Shown: positions 13,992 to 23,052 of the stretch, one piece after another
Position numbering within the stretch: position 1 is the first letter of the stretch
Layout: each line of letters begins with the position of its first letter
Assembly (NCBI GenBank): GCA_903936645.1
Contig: CAIZWI010000068.1
Coordinates: forward strand, 1 to 38,809
DNA: 38,809 nt
Source: an uncultured Verrucomicrobia subdivision 3 bacterium
Lineage (GTDB): Bacteria > Verrucomicrobiota > Verrucomicrobiia > Limisphaerales > UBA11358
Reading direction: 5' to 3'
Position numbers and translations under genes: made by a program
The notes under the pieces: generated by a model
The model's database searches: none
Seen by the model: the letters and a program-made list of their open reading frames with translations, nothing else
What the model was told of the DNA's origin: nothing

Positions 13992-16496
13992 TTAAGGACG
14001 GGTGACGTTGATCCGCCAAAAACGGGCTGGCTGGCTGGCCAGACCGGCGTTGTCCTGGAGGGTAACGGTTTCATCCGGCGTCCCATGCCGGGACACTTCC
14101 ATGGCGCGGGCGGACAGGACGCTGTTGGAACCGGAATAGGTGGCGAGGTCCAGCCAGTTGCGCAGGTCGGTGGTCGTTTGCACGTGGTAAGTGACGTCCG
14201 CTTCGGCGGGCCGGTGCGTGAAGGAGATGCGCACGTAATTCGTATTCTGGCTGGCGGCGATGGCCGGTACGAGTGTGTTGTTGGTTTTCCAATATTGCAG
14301 GAGTTGCACCAGGGCCAGGGGCGAGTTGGTGGGCACGGGGCCGCCGGCCTGGGTGGTCTCGTTGATGCCATGGCAGCTGGTGCACGTGCGGATTTCCCCG
14401 GGGGCAAAGGTGAGCCAGTAGCGTTCGCGCACCACCCCCGTTCCATTCGTATCCGTCAACTGCCACGTCATGGCGCGCCGGGCGGGCACCAGGGCGGCCT
14501 GGGAGCCATCCGGTGCAATGGCGACGGAGCCGGCCGGCGCCCCCGGCAGCGGGCGGTTGTCCGCGGCCGGATCGTGCAGGTGCTGCGCGAGCACGCGGCG
14601 GCCGGGCCGGGCGTTGTTGGTGTCCCCAAAATTCAAACTGCGCAACTGGTCGGCTTGGAAGAGTTGCAGCCAGGCGACGTCATAGATCCTGCCCGGCGCA
14701 CCAATGGTTTGGTGGCTGGTGCCCGCCACCTTCAAATTGAAGGGCTGCTGCCGATCCGCGTGATCGCGGGTGGTGACATCCCGGCTGACGATGAGCGCGA
14801 GCTGGTGCAGGGCCAAATATTTTTGGAACGCGCCGACATCCACCTGCGCGGTGGCAAAGGCGGCCAGTTCCGGCGCGGCGACCGGCACGGTGTAGGGCAC
14901 CGGACGCGACCGGGGCCGGACTTCCACCGGATCAAATTCCCAGAGGAAGTTGGTGCACATTTCCAGGGCGCTCGAACCCGGGTCGGTATACAGCGCAAAA
15001 TTGGTCAGCCCCGGGGTGAGTGCCGGACCGGGGACATAATATCCGTTGGTGAACTGGAGAAATTTCAAACGAAAATCAAAACTGGAGGCCAGGTAATTGG
15101 TGGCGGGATAGAATTCCGTGACCCCGCCGGTTTCGGACAACGTATTGGCGGTGTGCGCGGCGAGGAAATATCCGTCCGAGGTCATCAGCGGGTTGCGATA
15201 CATGCCTGTGTCGTCCGCCGGGATGGCCGTCGGGTCGTTGGCCAGGTCATCCGTGGAGCGCGGAGTCAGGTAGTTGATGCGCATGTAAAACGCGTTGAGA
15301 TTGGTGTTGCCCGTGAGCGAAACAATCTGCCCGGCCCCGTGGGTGCCAAATTCAGGAGCGTCAATGCCGTAAAACAGGCCGGGCACCTGGGGATCCTCCT
15401 GCGGTTCCAGAAAATTATGAATGGTATTGGTGTTGTAATGCTCTGCGTAATCATACTGGTCGTAAAGATTCGGGTCATTGGTGAAGGAGGCCGAGGCGTA
15501 ACTGCCACCGATTTCATGCCGGCCAATGTGATTGACGGTCTCCTCATCAGTGCCGTCCTGATTTATGGCCCAGGGAAAGAACTGGTTAAACGAATTGCCA
15601 AGCAAGCCGGTGCCCGCCAGGAGGTCGGTGCGGACATCCCGGGGCTCGGGAAATTCCTCGGCGAGATTGGTAGTCATCACGGAATTGGGCGACTCATCAC
15701 TGTAATTGAAAGCGCCGAAAATAATCTGGCCCTCCTCCCAGTCGGTATCCGCCTGTTGATCACGCTGGAGATGGTCCCAGCGGGAGAACACAATCCGGCC
15801 GGCGCTGTCGAGCAAGGGTGAGAAGGCGCCGCTCGGGGTGTGATTCACCATGAACAAATCGCCGGTGGCCGGCTGGAGGCTCCACAAACCGGTGACCGTG
15901 GGGGCTTCCTCATATTCATCGAGCTGCGGATAGAGCTGCGCCTGCCCATTGCGCGGGCGGTCGCTGGTGAAGATGATGCGGTCGTCCGAGCCGTAGATGG
16001 GCGCGACGTTGTTAAAGTTGGCCGGCTGGTTGGGCACCTTGGTGATGACCGGCACCGCCTGGGGGTTGGTGAAGTTGGTGATTTCGTAGAGCTGCCAGTG
16101 ATAAGCGGTGGTGTCGTAGGGATTGGCCGAGGAGCCCACCACCATGCTGAACACGGCCTTTTGGCCGCTCCAGTGGACGCACGGCTGGCGCACGGCAATG
16201 CCGTTGGGTGCCTGGGTGCCCCACTGGCCGTAACCGGCGGCGCGGGTCAGGTTTTTCAGGGTCCCATCCGGGTAGCGAATATACAGATCCCCACCGCGGC
16301 CGCAGGCGCCCGGATCCCCCAGGTGGTTGCCGAAGGTGGATGCAATGGTGGTAAAATCCGCCGGCACGGGCACCTGGGTGACAAACAGGATGGCATTGGT
16401 GGGACCGGTGCCCATGGCGGACGCGGGCCGGGTGCCGCCCAGCCAGGCGGCGGCAGTCAGCGCTAATGACAACAGGGATAATTTTCTGATTAACAT
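13992..16496 (-). CDS. secreted HzsA-like (hydrazine synthase alpha middle domain) protein with one c-type haem motif
   Basis: 834 residues from the ATG at 16496-16494, chosen because it begins a clear signal peptide (MLIRKLSLLSLALTAAAWLG, cleavage near RPASA). The middle is a TolB/WD-like propeller with the HZS-alpha hallmarks DDRIIFTSDRP, YEEAPTVTGLWSLQPATGD and GRIVFSRWDHLQRDQQAD. A single CTSCH haem c motif lies at 705-709 (DNA 14370-14384). The last 70 residues form a small module ending FWRINVTRP, shared with two other secreted proteins here. True hydrazine synthase needs two further subunits and several haems, and none are nearby, so this is not an anammox enzyme. A periplasmic or surface redox role is likely; the partner is unknown. 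Confidence 0.8.
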   Translation of the reverse strand: MLIRKLSLLSLALTAAAWLGGTRPASAMGTGPTNAILFVTQVPVPADFTTIASTFGNHLGDPGACGRGGDLYIRYPDGTLKNLTRAAGYGQWGTQAPNGIAVRQPCVHWSGQKAVFSMVVGSSANPYDTTAYHWQLYEITNFTNPQAVPVITKVPNQPANFNNVAPIYGSDDRIIFTSDRPRNGQAQLYPQLDEYEEAPTVTGLWSLQPATGDLFMVNHTPSGAFSPLLDSAGRIVFSRWDHLQRDQQADTDWEEGQIIFGAFNYSDESPNSVMTTNLAEEFPEPRDVRTDLLAGTGLLGNSFNQFFPWAINQDGTDEETVNHIGRHEIGGSYASASFTNDPNLYDQYDYAEHYNTNTIHNFLEPQEDPQVPGLFYGIDAPEFGTHGAGQIVSLTGNTNLNAFYMRINYLTPRSTDDLANDPTAIPADDTGMYRNPLMTSDGYFLAAHTANTLSETGGVTEFYPATNYLASSFDFRLKFLQFTNGYYVPGPALTPGLTNFALYTDPGSSALEMCTNFLWEFDPVEVRPRSRPVPYTVPVAAPELAAFATAQVDVGAFQKYLALHQLALIVSRDVTTRDHADRQQPFNLKVAGTSHQTIGAPGRIYDVAWLQLFQADQLRSLNFGDTNNARPGRRVLAQHLHDPAADNRPLPGAPAGSVAIAPDGSQAALVPARRAMTWQLTDTNGTGVVRERYWLTFAPGEIRTCTSCHGINETTQAGGPVPTNSPLALVQLLQYWKTNNTLVPAIAASQNTNYVRISFTHRPAEADVTYHVQTTTDLRNWLDLATYSGSNSVLSARAMEVSRHGTPDETVTLQDNAGLASQPARFWRINVTRP

Positions 16497-16617
16497 GGCA
16501 GGTATTGGTTTTATGTGGATGTGTTGCAAAAAATATTCATCGAACCGATTTACACTAATCATTTAACAATCATGGCTTGCGTGACCACTGGGCCACTGGC
16601 TAACCGGCGTGGTGAGC

Positions 16618-17280
16618 TCATTGCAACCCTCCGGCCTCCGGAGTGCGCGGTGGGGGCGGCGTTTTAACCACGTTTTTGCGCCATCCCCACCGGCGGATAA
16701 GGGTGTCAGCCACCAGCACGCCGGCCAGCGTCACCAGGGCGGGCAGCTCCGGTTCCGGCACGGCGGTAATATTCAGGGACCAGCCACCCAGGGTGGCATC
16801 GCCGCCGCCGGTTCCCAGGCTGGCAAAGTAAAGTTCCCACCGGCCATTGGGCGAAATACCATTCAAGGAGCCCAGGCTCCCTGCGGGCCGGTAGTTGCCG
16901 GCCAGCAGGAAGTTGCTGGTCTCCTGCTGGATCGCCCGTCCGGCCGTGTCACTGAACGTGACGTTCATGCCGGCCCCGCCCGCGCCAAAACCATTGACGC
17001 TGGTCCCGGGTTGGTTGAATAACTCGGTGACCGTGCCATCGGGGGCCAGCAACGCGGCATAGAGATCGCCATTGTAACCGCCGGTGAATTGCACATCCAC
17101 GGTGAGGCCCTGCACCGTGGCGCCCGGACTGGCCCGGTTGAAGCTGCCGGCAAAAACCTGGCCCGCGGGGTCGCCTTCACGGATGAGGCCGCCGGAAAAG
17201 GTCTGGCTCAGGACAACTGACGCTGCCGCGCGGCTGGTGACCAGCACCAAGGCGGCCAATAATAGATGACTTGATTTCAT
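16618..17280 (-). CDS. secreted PEP-CTERM protein with proprotein-convertase-P-like beta sandwich
   Basis: 220 residues. A signal peptide (1-20, cleavage near SRAAA) is followed by a beta-sandwich that resembles the P/Homo-B domain: GLTVDVQFTGGYNGDLYAAL, then NGRWELYFASLGTGGGDATL and GGWSLNIT. The C-terminus has the sorting signal VPEPE, a hydrophobic helix and an Arg-rich stop (RRWGWRK), expected to be handled by an exosortase-type system for surface export. A further 20 residues (KTPPPPRTPEAGGLQ region) follow the basic cluster, which is unusual because PEP-CTERM signals normally end there. A TATACT hexamer (minus strand, 17296-17291) stands 11 bases before the ATG, so the leader may be very short. 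Confidence 0.75.
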   Translation of the reverse strand: MKSSHLLLAALVLVTSRAAASVVLSQTFSGGLIREGDPAGQVFAGSFNRASPGATVQGLTVDVQFTGGYNGDLYAALLAPDGTVTELFNQPGTSVNGFGAGGAGMNVTFSDTAGRAIQQETSNFLLAGNYRPAGSLGSLNGISPNGRWELYFASLGTGGGDATLGGWSLNITAVPEPELPALVTLAGVLVADTLIRRWGWRKNVVKTPPPPRTPEAGGLQ

Positions 17281-17325
17281 GCAGATGGGTAGTATATCGG
17301 GGATCAGGAGTTTCAGGCTGGGGGA

Positions 17326-20300
17326 TCAAGGTTGCCAGACCAGCCGGTAGTAAGCGGCCGATGGCAGCTGGCCCCCGAGGTCGGGGAAGGTGTCGGTGGC
17401 GTGGATGAGCCCATTGGTCGTGGCTGTGTTGGTGGAGATGGTTACCCAGGCCGAGGGCACGCCCAGATTGGTGGAGCGTTGCACCTGGTAGACATAATTC
17501 GGCACTGCCAGGAATGTGCTGTGGAGTGCGCCATTGCTGACGCTGAGGAAGCTGGGGGATTGCGGATTGGCGGAAACAAACGGGTTCAACATGACATTGA
17601 TCACGCCGGTATTGGTGCCGCCCTGCCCATCCGTGATGGTATAGCAAATCTGGTCCGGCACCGTGCGGGGGCTGTTGTAGAGCAGTTGGCTGCTGTTGGT
17701 TTGCACGGTGATGCCATTGGTGGTGAGCAGATTGACACCCGCGAGGGTCACGGGGTCACCATCCACATCCGTCCAATTGGTCGCAACACTGGCCCAGAAC
17801 ACGTGGAGGTTCAAACCGGCCGAGCGAAAGACGTTGTAAACGCCAGCCACCGGGGGGTGATTGGTAACCACCTCGGCCAGGGTGTTGGTGCTGGCCGGGT
17901 AATTGCCATCGCCCAGATACACGACCGTGACGAGGTTGGTGCCACGGGGGAGCGGGAAGGCCGCCGGGTTCCCGGCCTGGCCATGGGCAAGGATCGCGCT
18001 GCCAGCGGTCACGCCATTGGTGAGAAAGGTCACGCTGCCGCTCGCCATGACGGGCAGGAACGCCTGGTAATTCACCGGGGCTTTGAAGCCGGCCGGATTC
18101 GCCGAGGGCGTGAGGTCCACCGCCGGGCTGCCGGCGAGCGAATGGCCGGCCGGATCAAAGGCCAGCAGGCCGGCATTGTCCGCTGCGACCGGCCCGCCGG
18201 GGGAAACCGTCACCAGCCACGCGCCGCCGCTGGCCGTCACCGCAACGGTAAACGGCGTGTTGCGCCCCAGGCCGGTGACGAAGAAATTGGTCACGGTCAG
18301 GGGAACCGTATAGCTGACGCCGGTAAAATTATTACTCAGGAGCTCCACCGGAAAGAGCACGGCGGCCCCGCGCACCACGACGCCCTCGAAGGGATTGCCG
18401 CTGGTGCTTTTAATATAAGTCGTGGGATCGGCGGCCGCCCCGGCATCCGCGCCTTGCAAAACGTGCAGAAAGCGGATGTTGGTGGGATTATTCGTGTCCT
18501 CAATGGCCAGCCGCCAGTTGTCCGGCTCGCCCTCCGCCACGGTGCTGATGGCATTGGACAGGGAGAAGAGGCTGACAGTGCCATTGGTGGGCAGGAGGGA
18601 GTGGATGAACAATTGCTGGCCACTGGCGAGGGTCTCCGTGAGGGTGGAACCACCGGCGGGCAGCGGGGTGACCACCGGTTTGGCCGGCAGGCACAGATTG
18701 AAGCGCTTGAACAGGCCGGCGGTGCGGGAGGTGGCCCGGTCATACACCACGAGGTGATCGGGTTTGAGCCACAGCAGGCTGCGGTTGGCCTGCACAATGT
18801 CGAGGAGGGCATTCTCGGGGGTGTACGGTGAGGGGCGGTTGTAAAGTTTGGTGAGGTCCCCATAGGTATATAAATAGTTTGTGCCGGTGCTGGCGTAGTC
18901 GGTGGGATCGCCGGAGTTTTCAGCCAGCTGCCACTGGCTGCCGGTGGCCCACAAGCCCGCCTCAAACCAGCCGAGGTTGCCGGGGGTGCCCGCCGGGCAG
19001 TGATTTTGCAGGGCCAGCGTGTTGTGCATGTAACTGCACTGGCCGTAATCATTGGCGTCATAGCCGGTGAATTCCTTGGTCAAAAACTCGTTCTGGCGGA
19101 GGAACTGAAACATGCCGCCGTCGGCGTTTTGATGATTGATGGAGGTCCAGCTGCACCGCCAGTGCAGCATGGAGCGGTTCGTCGACCAGTCACTCTGCGC
19201 CAGCACATTCCCCTGCGGCCGGTCATAAAACAACGTGGGTAGGCTGGGCCGGGGGTCCGCCGGGGCCGTCAATTTGGCCGGATCCAGGGACAGAAAATAC
19301 AGGATGCCCATTTCATACGATTCATTGGCCCCCCAGGAGGTGCTGGCGCGGGTGAGCAAATTCGCATAGCCCCCTTCGGGCGCCTCCTCGGCCAGCCAGC
19401 TCGTTTTCGCCAGCCGGTTGGTGTTGCCCGTGGCGGCATCCAGCATGGCCAGCGAGGAAAAAACCGCGCCAAAGTCCGGGTCCGTGTACAGGCGCAGGGT
19501 GTCGCCGTAGGCGAACATCTGGTAAGCAGTGGGCAGGTAGGTTTCGATCTGGCGGGGTTTGGGGTTGAGCGCGCTCAACCAGGCGTCGCAAAACCGGTCC
19601 CAAACCGGGGCGTTGATCAATTTAATCTGCGGACCGGCAAGCGTGGGATCGTCAAAGCCGGCCGTGTGCAGGGCGAGCAATTGGTTGAGGATGGCCCCCA
19701 TGGAGGCCCCGTAGAGCATGCCTTCCGGAGGCAGGCCACCGCTGGCCTCGCCAAAATTGGCCCCCGCGCCGGGCAGGCCGTAATCCGCCGCCACCTGCGG
19801 CCCCTCGCCGAACATGGCATACTCCTGGAACAGCCATGCGCCATTGGCAATGCCAATATACGAACGCAGCGAGTTGGTGGGCACGGACACCGGCAGGGCG
19901 GGGTTCAGCGGCGGATCGTCGGCCGGATCAATGGCCAGGGACATGAGGGTCATCATGCGGGCATGGCCGATGTAATAGTTATTCGCGGCCAGGCGGTAGG
20001 CCGCATTATTGGGACATAGTTGGGCGGGGTCGTTGTACACATCGGGAATGGGTGAATCGCCACCGGCGGTGGAGGCATGCCGGCAGGCCTCACACCAATT
20101 GTAAAACCCATCCCGGATGGCCCGTTTATCCGCCGCGCTGAACACTGGCTGGCCATTCGTGCCCACGGCGTTATACAGCCAGTCCACGGCCAGGGGCATC
20201 AGTTTGAGGGTGGCGTTGGCCCGGTTGTAGGTGGCCATGCCCGGGTCGCGGAAGGGCGCGCCGGCGAGCGGCCCGAGGGCCGCCTGCGTGAGCGCCACGC

Positions 20301-22836
20301 GGATCAAATCCGCCCCGCGCTGCGCATAGACTGCACGGGCATTGACATCGGGGTCAATCAGGGAGAACAAGGCAAAGACAAGGGCATCCTCCTCGGTGAT
20401 TAAACCGATGTAACCCTGGCTGTCGCCCAGGTCGGGGTAAGTGGCATTTGGCGTGCCGCCCGGGAAATACTGGGTGTCGTAATTAATCATGGCATTGGTC
20501 AGAAACGTGCGGATGCCCAGGTAGATGGGATTGGCATCCGTGGCCCAGGCGCGCAGGCGGGGCAGATCATTGGTGGTGATCCACAACCGGGGATGGCTGC
20601 TCACGGGGTACGGGATGGTGGCCCCAAAGCTATTGGTGGAGAGATAATTAGCCGCCACAATCACATCCGCGCCCGGCATGGTCAGGGTCGTGTTGGTGCG
20701 ATTCGGTCCGGTCACGGTGAAGCCGCTCCAGCCGCTGAAATAATCACCGGCGGGCGGCGGGTTGGCCGTGATGCCCACGACGGTGCCGGGAGGGTAAACC
20801 CCGCTGCCGCTGCCGTTGATGACCGTCAGGTGAAAACTGGAGGCCGCTTGAAAACCCGCGATGACCGTGACCGGTCCCGCCGGCATGGTCAGGGTGGTGG
20901 TGGCCGCGCTGGGATCCATCACGGCATAACCGCTCCATCCGGTGAAAGTTTGGCCGGCGGGCGGTGTGCCCGCCCCGATCGTCACCACGGTGCCCGGGGC
21001 ATAAGCGCCCGAGCCGGTGCCGTTGACCACGGTCAAAGGATAATCCACCGGCACCGGCAGATTGGTAAAGGTGGCCGTCACGGTCAGCGCGCTGGCGGGC
21101 ATGCTCACCGAAGTGCCGGGGAGTCCAGGGTCCGCCACCGCGGCATTCGTCCAGCCGGCGAAAGCTTCCCCGGCCGGCGCATCGGCCGCCGTGAGCGGCA
21201 CGGTGGCCCCGGCGGGATAGAGTCCGCTGCCGAAACCGTTGCTGACGGTGAGGGTGAAGAGGGGACCGGCCGCATTCGTGGAAATGCCCTCGAAAGCCCC
21301 CAAATCCAGCCCCAGGCCGTTGACGGCGCGGATGTGGCCACTGGCGCGGTCCGCATATTCGTAAACCGGCAGGTTGCCCGCCGCCAGTACGCCGGGCGCT
21401 TGCGGCCCGGCGTTGTCCATGGCCGGGGAGGCCGCCAGGAGCTGAAAATTGGTGCTGGCCACACTGGCAAAACCCGGATTGTTCAGGCCGTGGCGGTCAC
21501 CGTAAAGCAATTGATTGGTGCCGGTGACCGCACCGAAAAAGTTGGTGGCGCCATAAGGCAGCACCACGGGCGTGGTGCCGGGGCTGACCCAGTTGGTGCC
21601 GAGGTTCAGGGTGCTGTCGTCGGAAACCAGAAGGGCCATCTGGCTGGGCGCGGCCCCCGGGGTGACGGGCAGGGTGGCGAAAATATTGTTCCGGCAGTCG
21701 AGCACATCATGCACGCCATATTGCAACACCTCGGCGTGGCTGGGCAGTTCAAACAGCTCATCGCCATACCGCCCGGACTGGTCGGCATAATTGACCACCG
21801 TGTTGTTGTAAAAATAGAGCGTGCCGTTGCGGGGCTGGCCCTGGATGCCGTTGGCATCGTAAACAAACATTCCCAGGGCCCCGCTGGCAGGCGGGTTCAA
21901 AAACACATTGCCATAAACGTAATTCGTATGGTAGGCCGGATCGGTGTCAATGGTCCCGATGCCGCCGGTGGTTTGCACAAACCAAAACGCCGCGCCGCCC
22001 GCGCCCTGAATGACCTCGTTATACCGCAGAATGGTGCCGGAGGAACGATCCTCAATTTCATAACCATAGGCATCGCCCCGCAGCGGTCCGATCAAATTAT
22101 ACTGGAACACGATGCCCTTGGCCTCGGTGGAGAGCTCGTTGCCATTGTAATTTCCCGGATACCCGTTGCCATGCAGCCAGGAATGCTGCACGAGCACCGC
22201 GGCGGAAAGCTGGTGGACATCGCCATTTTCCGAACCGCAGTAAAAGCCATTCGCCGAGGCGTTGATTTCACAGTTCTCAATCACCAGGTGCTGGGCAAAT
22301 TCCGCATAGATTCCGGCGGCGGAAAGATCAAACGTATTGGTGGTGCCATCCGCTTGCAGGATCGTGCTGTCCGGGCTGGCGTTCTGCACATGCAGATTCT
22401 GGATTACGATCCACGAGGGGATGTAACCATAGGGCTGGCTCGCGGAATGGCTGATGACCAGCACCCCCAGGGTGTTCAGCAGTGGGTTGTGCCAGGGGGT
22501 GTTGGTGGCCGTCACGGCGTTTTGTCCATCGAGGGTGGGCAGTGCCCCGGTGACGGGATCCGGCACGCCATTAATCGTGATGGGCGCCCCGGGCACCCCG
22601 CTGTTGGCCAGCAGGATGATTTCGTGATAACCGCCGGGTTGATAGTGGATGTTCACGGTGTCGCCAGCGGCGAGGCTGGTCCAGGGCACCGACGCCAGAT
22701 TGGTGAAGGTCTGGCCGGGTCCGGCGTCGTAAGTGGCGGCGGTCAGCGGGTGATTGAGCGCCAGGAGCGCGGCCAGGCCGAGCTGCCAGGCATGAGTGGT
22801 CAGGGATTTCCAGGGTAACCGGCGGTGCAGGTGCAT
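17326..22836 (-). CDS. giant secreted protein: parallel beta-helix, three bacterial-repeat domains, heparinase-like lyase region, Ig/cadherin-like domains
   Basis: 1836 residues from the ATG at 22836-22834, which starts a signal peptide (cleavage near HPLTAA, residue 33). In order: a right-handed beta-helix (about 33-517) with pectate-lyase-like spacing of Asn and hydrophobic residues; three copies of a 66-residue beta repeat with the core GSGxYxPGTVV and GWSG (about 527-732); a long region starting HPRLWITTNDLPRLRAW and containing NHQNADGG, which resembles heparinase II/III or alginate-lyase alpha/alpha-toroid enzymes (about 745-1560); an Ig-like domain (GSVTFLTNGVTAGSAILAHG); a cadherin-like domain (DVDGDPVTLAGVNLL); and a C-terminal module ending YYRLVWQP. 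It is probably an extracellular uronate-polysaccharide lyase; the substrate is not predictable. A pair of dyads upstream (22900-22936) may regulate it. Confidence 0.78.
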   Translation of the reverse strand: MHLHRRLPWKSLTTHAWQLGLAALLALNHPLTAATYDAGPGQTFTNLASVPWTSLAAGDTVNIHYQPGGYHEIILLANSGVPGAPITINGVPDPVTGALPTLDGQNAVTATNTPWHNPLLNTLGVLVISHSASQPYGYIPSWIVIQNLHVQNASPDSTILQADGTTNTFDLSAAGIYAEFAQHLVIENCEINASANGFYCGSENGDVHQLSAAVLVQHSWLHGNGYPGNYNGNELSTEAKGIVFQYNLIGPLRGDAYGYEIEDRSSGTILRYNEVIQGAGGAAFWFVQTTGGIGTIDTDPAYHTNYVYGNVFLNPPASGALGMFVYDANGIQGQPRNGTLYFYNNTVVNYADQSGRYGDELFELPSHAEVLQYGVHDVLDCRNNIFATLPVTPGAAPSQMALLVSDDSTLNLGTNWVSPGTTPVVLPYGATNFFGAVTGTNQLLYGDRHGLNNPGFASVASTNFQLLAASPAMDNAGPQAPGVLAAGNLPVYEYADRASGHIRAVNGLGLDLGAFEGISTNAAGPLFTLTVSNGFGSGLYPAGATVPLTAADAPAGEAFAGWTNAAVADPGLPGTSVSMPASALTVTATFTNLPVPVDYPLTVVNGTGSGAYAPGTVVTIGAGTPPAGQTFTGWSGYAVMDPSAATTTLTMPAGPVTVIAGFQAASSFHLTVINGSGSGVYPPGTVVGITANPPPAGDYFSGWSGFTVTGPNRTNTTLTMPGADVIVAANYLSTNSFGATIPYPVSSHPRLWITTNDLPRLRAWATDANPIYLGIRTFLTNAMINYDTQYFPGGTPNATYPDLGDSQGYIGLITEEDALVFALFSLIDPDVNARAVYAQRGADLIRVALTQAALGPLAGAPFRDPGMATYNRANATLKLMPLAVDWLYNAVGTNGQPVFSAADKRAIRDGFYNWCEACRHASTAGGDSPIPDVYNDPAQLCPNNAAYRLAANNYYIGHARMMTLMSLAIDPADDPPLNPALPVSVPTNSLRSYIGIANGAWLFQEYAMFGEGPQVAADYGLPGAGANFGEASGGLPPEGMLYGASMGAILNQLLALHTAGFDDPTLAGPQIKLINAPVWDRFCDAWLSALNPKPRQIETYLPTAYQMFAYGDTLRLYTDPDFGAVFSSLAMLDAATGNTNRLAKTSWLAEEAPEGGYANLLTRASTSWGANESYEMGILYFLSLDPAKLTAPADPRPSLPTLFYDRPQGNVLAQSDWSTNRSMLHWRCSWTSINHQNADGGMFQFLRQNEFLTKEFTGYDANDYGQCSYMHNTLALQNHCPAGTPGNLGWFEAGLWATGSQWQLAENSGDPTDYASTGTNYLYTYGDLTKLYNRPSPYTPENALLDIVQANRSLLWLKPDHLVVYDRATSRTAGLFKRFNLCLPAKPVVTPLPAGGSTLTETLASGQQLFIHSLLPTNGTVSLFSLSNAISTVAEGEPDNWRLAIEDTNNPTNIRFLHVLQGADAGAAADPTTYIKSTSGNPFEGVVVRGAAVLFPVELLSNNFTGVSYTVPLTVTNFFVTGLGRNTPFTVAVTASGGAWLVTVSPGGPVAADNAGLLAFDPAGHSLAGSPAVDLTPSANPAGFKAPVNYQAFLPVMASGSVTFLTNGVTAGSAILAHGQAGNPAAFPLPRGTNLVTVVYLGDGNYPASTNTLAEVVTNHPPVAGVYNVFRSAGLNLHVFWASVATNWTDVDGDPVTLAGVNLLTTNGITVQTNSSQLLYNSPRTVPDQICYTITDGQGGTNTGVINVMLNPFVSANPQSPSFLSVSNGALHSTFLAVPNYVYQVQRSTNLGVPSAWVTISTNTATTNGLIHATDTFPDLGGQLPSAAYYRLVWQP
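20641..21258 (-). repeat. three tandem copies of a ~66-residue bacterial repeat domain inside the giant protein
   Basis: Units at about 21258-21061, 21045-20848 and 20838-20641 encode residues 527-592, 598-663 and 667-732. Each starts with an LTVxNGxGSG strand, has a YxPGTVV turn and a FxGWSG core, and ends with a TMPxxxVTVxAxF strand. They look like the short beta domains (PF18998-like) that act as spacers in surface proteins. The last two are closest to each other. Confidence 0.7.
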
Positions 22837-22899
22837 AAATGACAATAGTTGTTGGTCGTTTGACGCGGTTACTTTAGTGCACCGGCGAAGCGGGCAAAA

Positions 22900-22936
22900 G
22901 TGTGCCAGTGGCGCACAGGGTGTGCCTCCGGCGCAC
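22900..22936. promoter_or_regulatory. two tandem 17-bp dyads upstream of the giant secreted-protein gene
   Basis: GTGTGCC-AGT-GGCGCAC (22900-22916) and GTGTGCC-TCC-GGCGCAC (22920-22936) are the same near-palindrome repeated with a 20-bp period, about two helical turns, 64-100 bases before the giant gene's ATG. This is how a dimeric regulator bound twice on one DNA face would be arranged. The binding protein is unknown; the regulator encoded at 23053-23694 is one candidate by proximity only. Confidence 0.45.
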
Positions 22937-22986
22937 ACCCGCCGGGCGGGGGGCGGGGGCGGAATTTGGCCGTTTATACGTATACC

Positions 22987-23036
22987 AAAAAAACTGAGCG
23001 ACGCCTGGCGGGCCGGCGGGCCCGGGGGGTGGCGTC
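22987..23036 (-). terminator. candidate intrinsic terminator after the propeller-kinase/regulator pair
   Basis: On the minus strand, 17 bases after the regulator's stop, GACGCC (23036-23031) pairs with GGCGTC (23005-23000). It encloses a GGGCC/GGCCC inner stem (23023-23019 and 23014-23010), and seven T follow (22993-22987). Six bases separate the outer stem from the T run, longer than ideal, so efficiency is uncertain. Confidence 0.45.
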
Positions 23037-23052
23037 AAATCGTCGCGGCCGG

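Noticed and set aside
14085..15821. 578-codon open frame opposite the HzsA-like gene
   Set aside because: Same antisense signature; the minus strand has a signal peptide and family motifs.
13992..16496. Anammox hydrazine synthase
   Set aside because: A single haem motif, a different C-terminus and no beta/gamma subunit genes nearby; only the propeller domain is shared.
20593..22818. 741-codon open frame opposite the giant secreted gene
   Set aside because: Its Gly/Arg/His-rich composition without domains is typical of the reverse complement of GC-rich coding DNA; the minus strand holds the recognisable domains.
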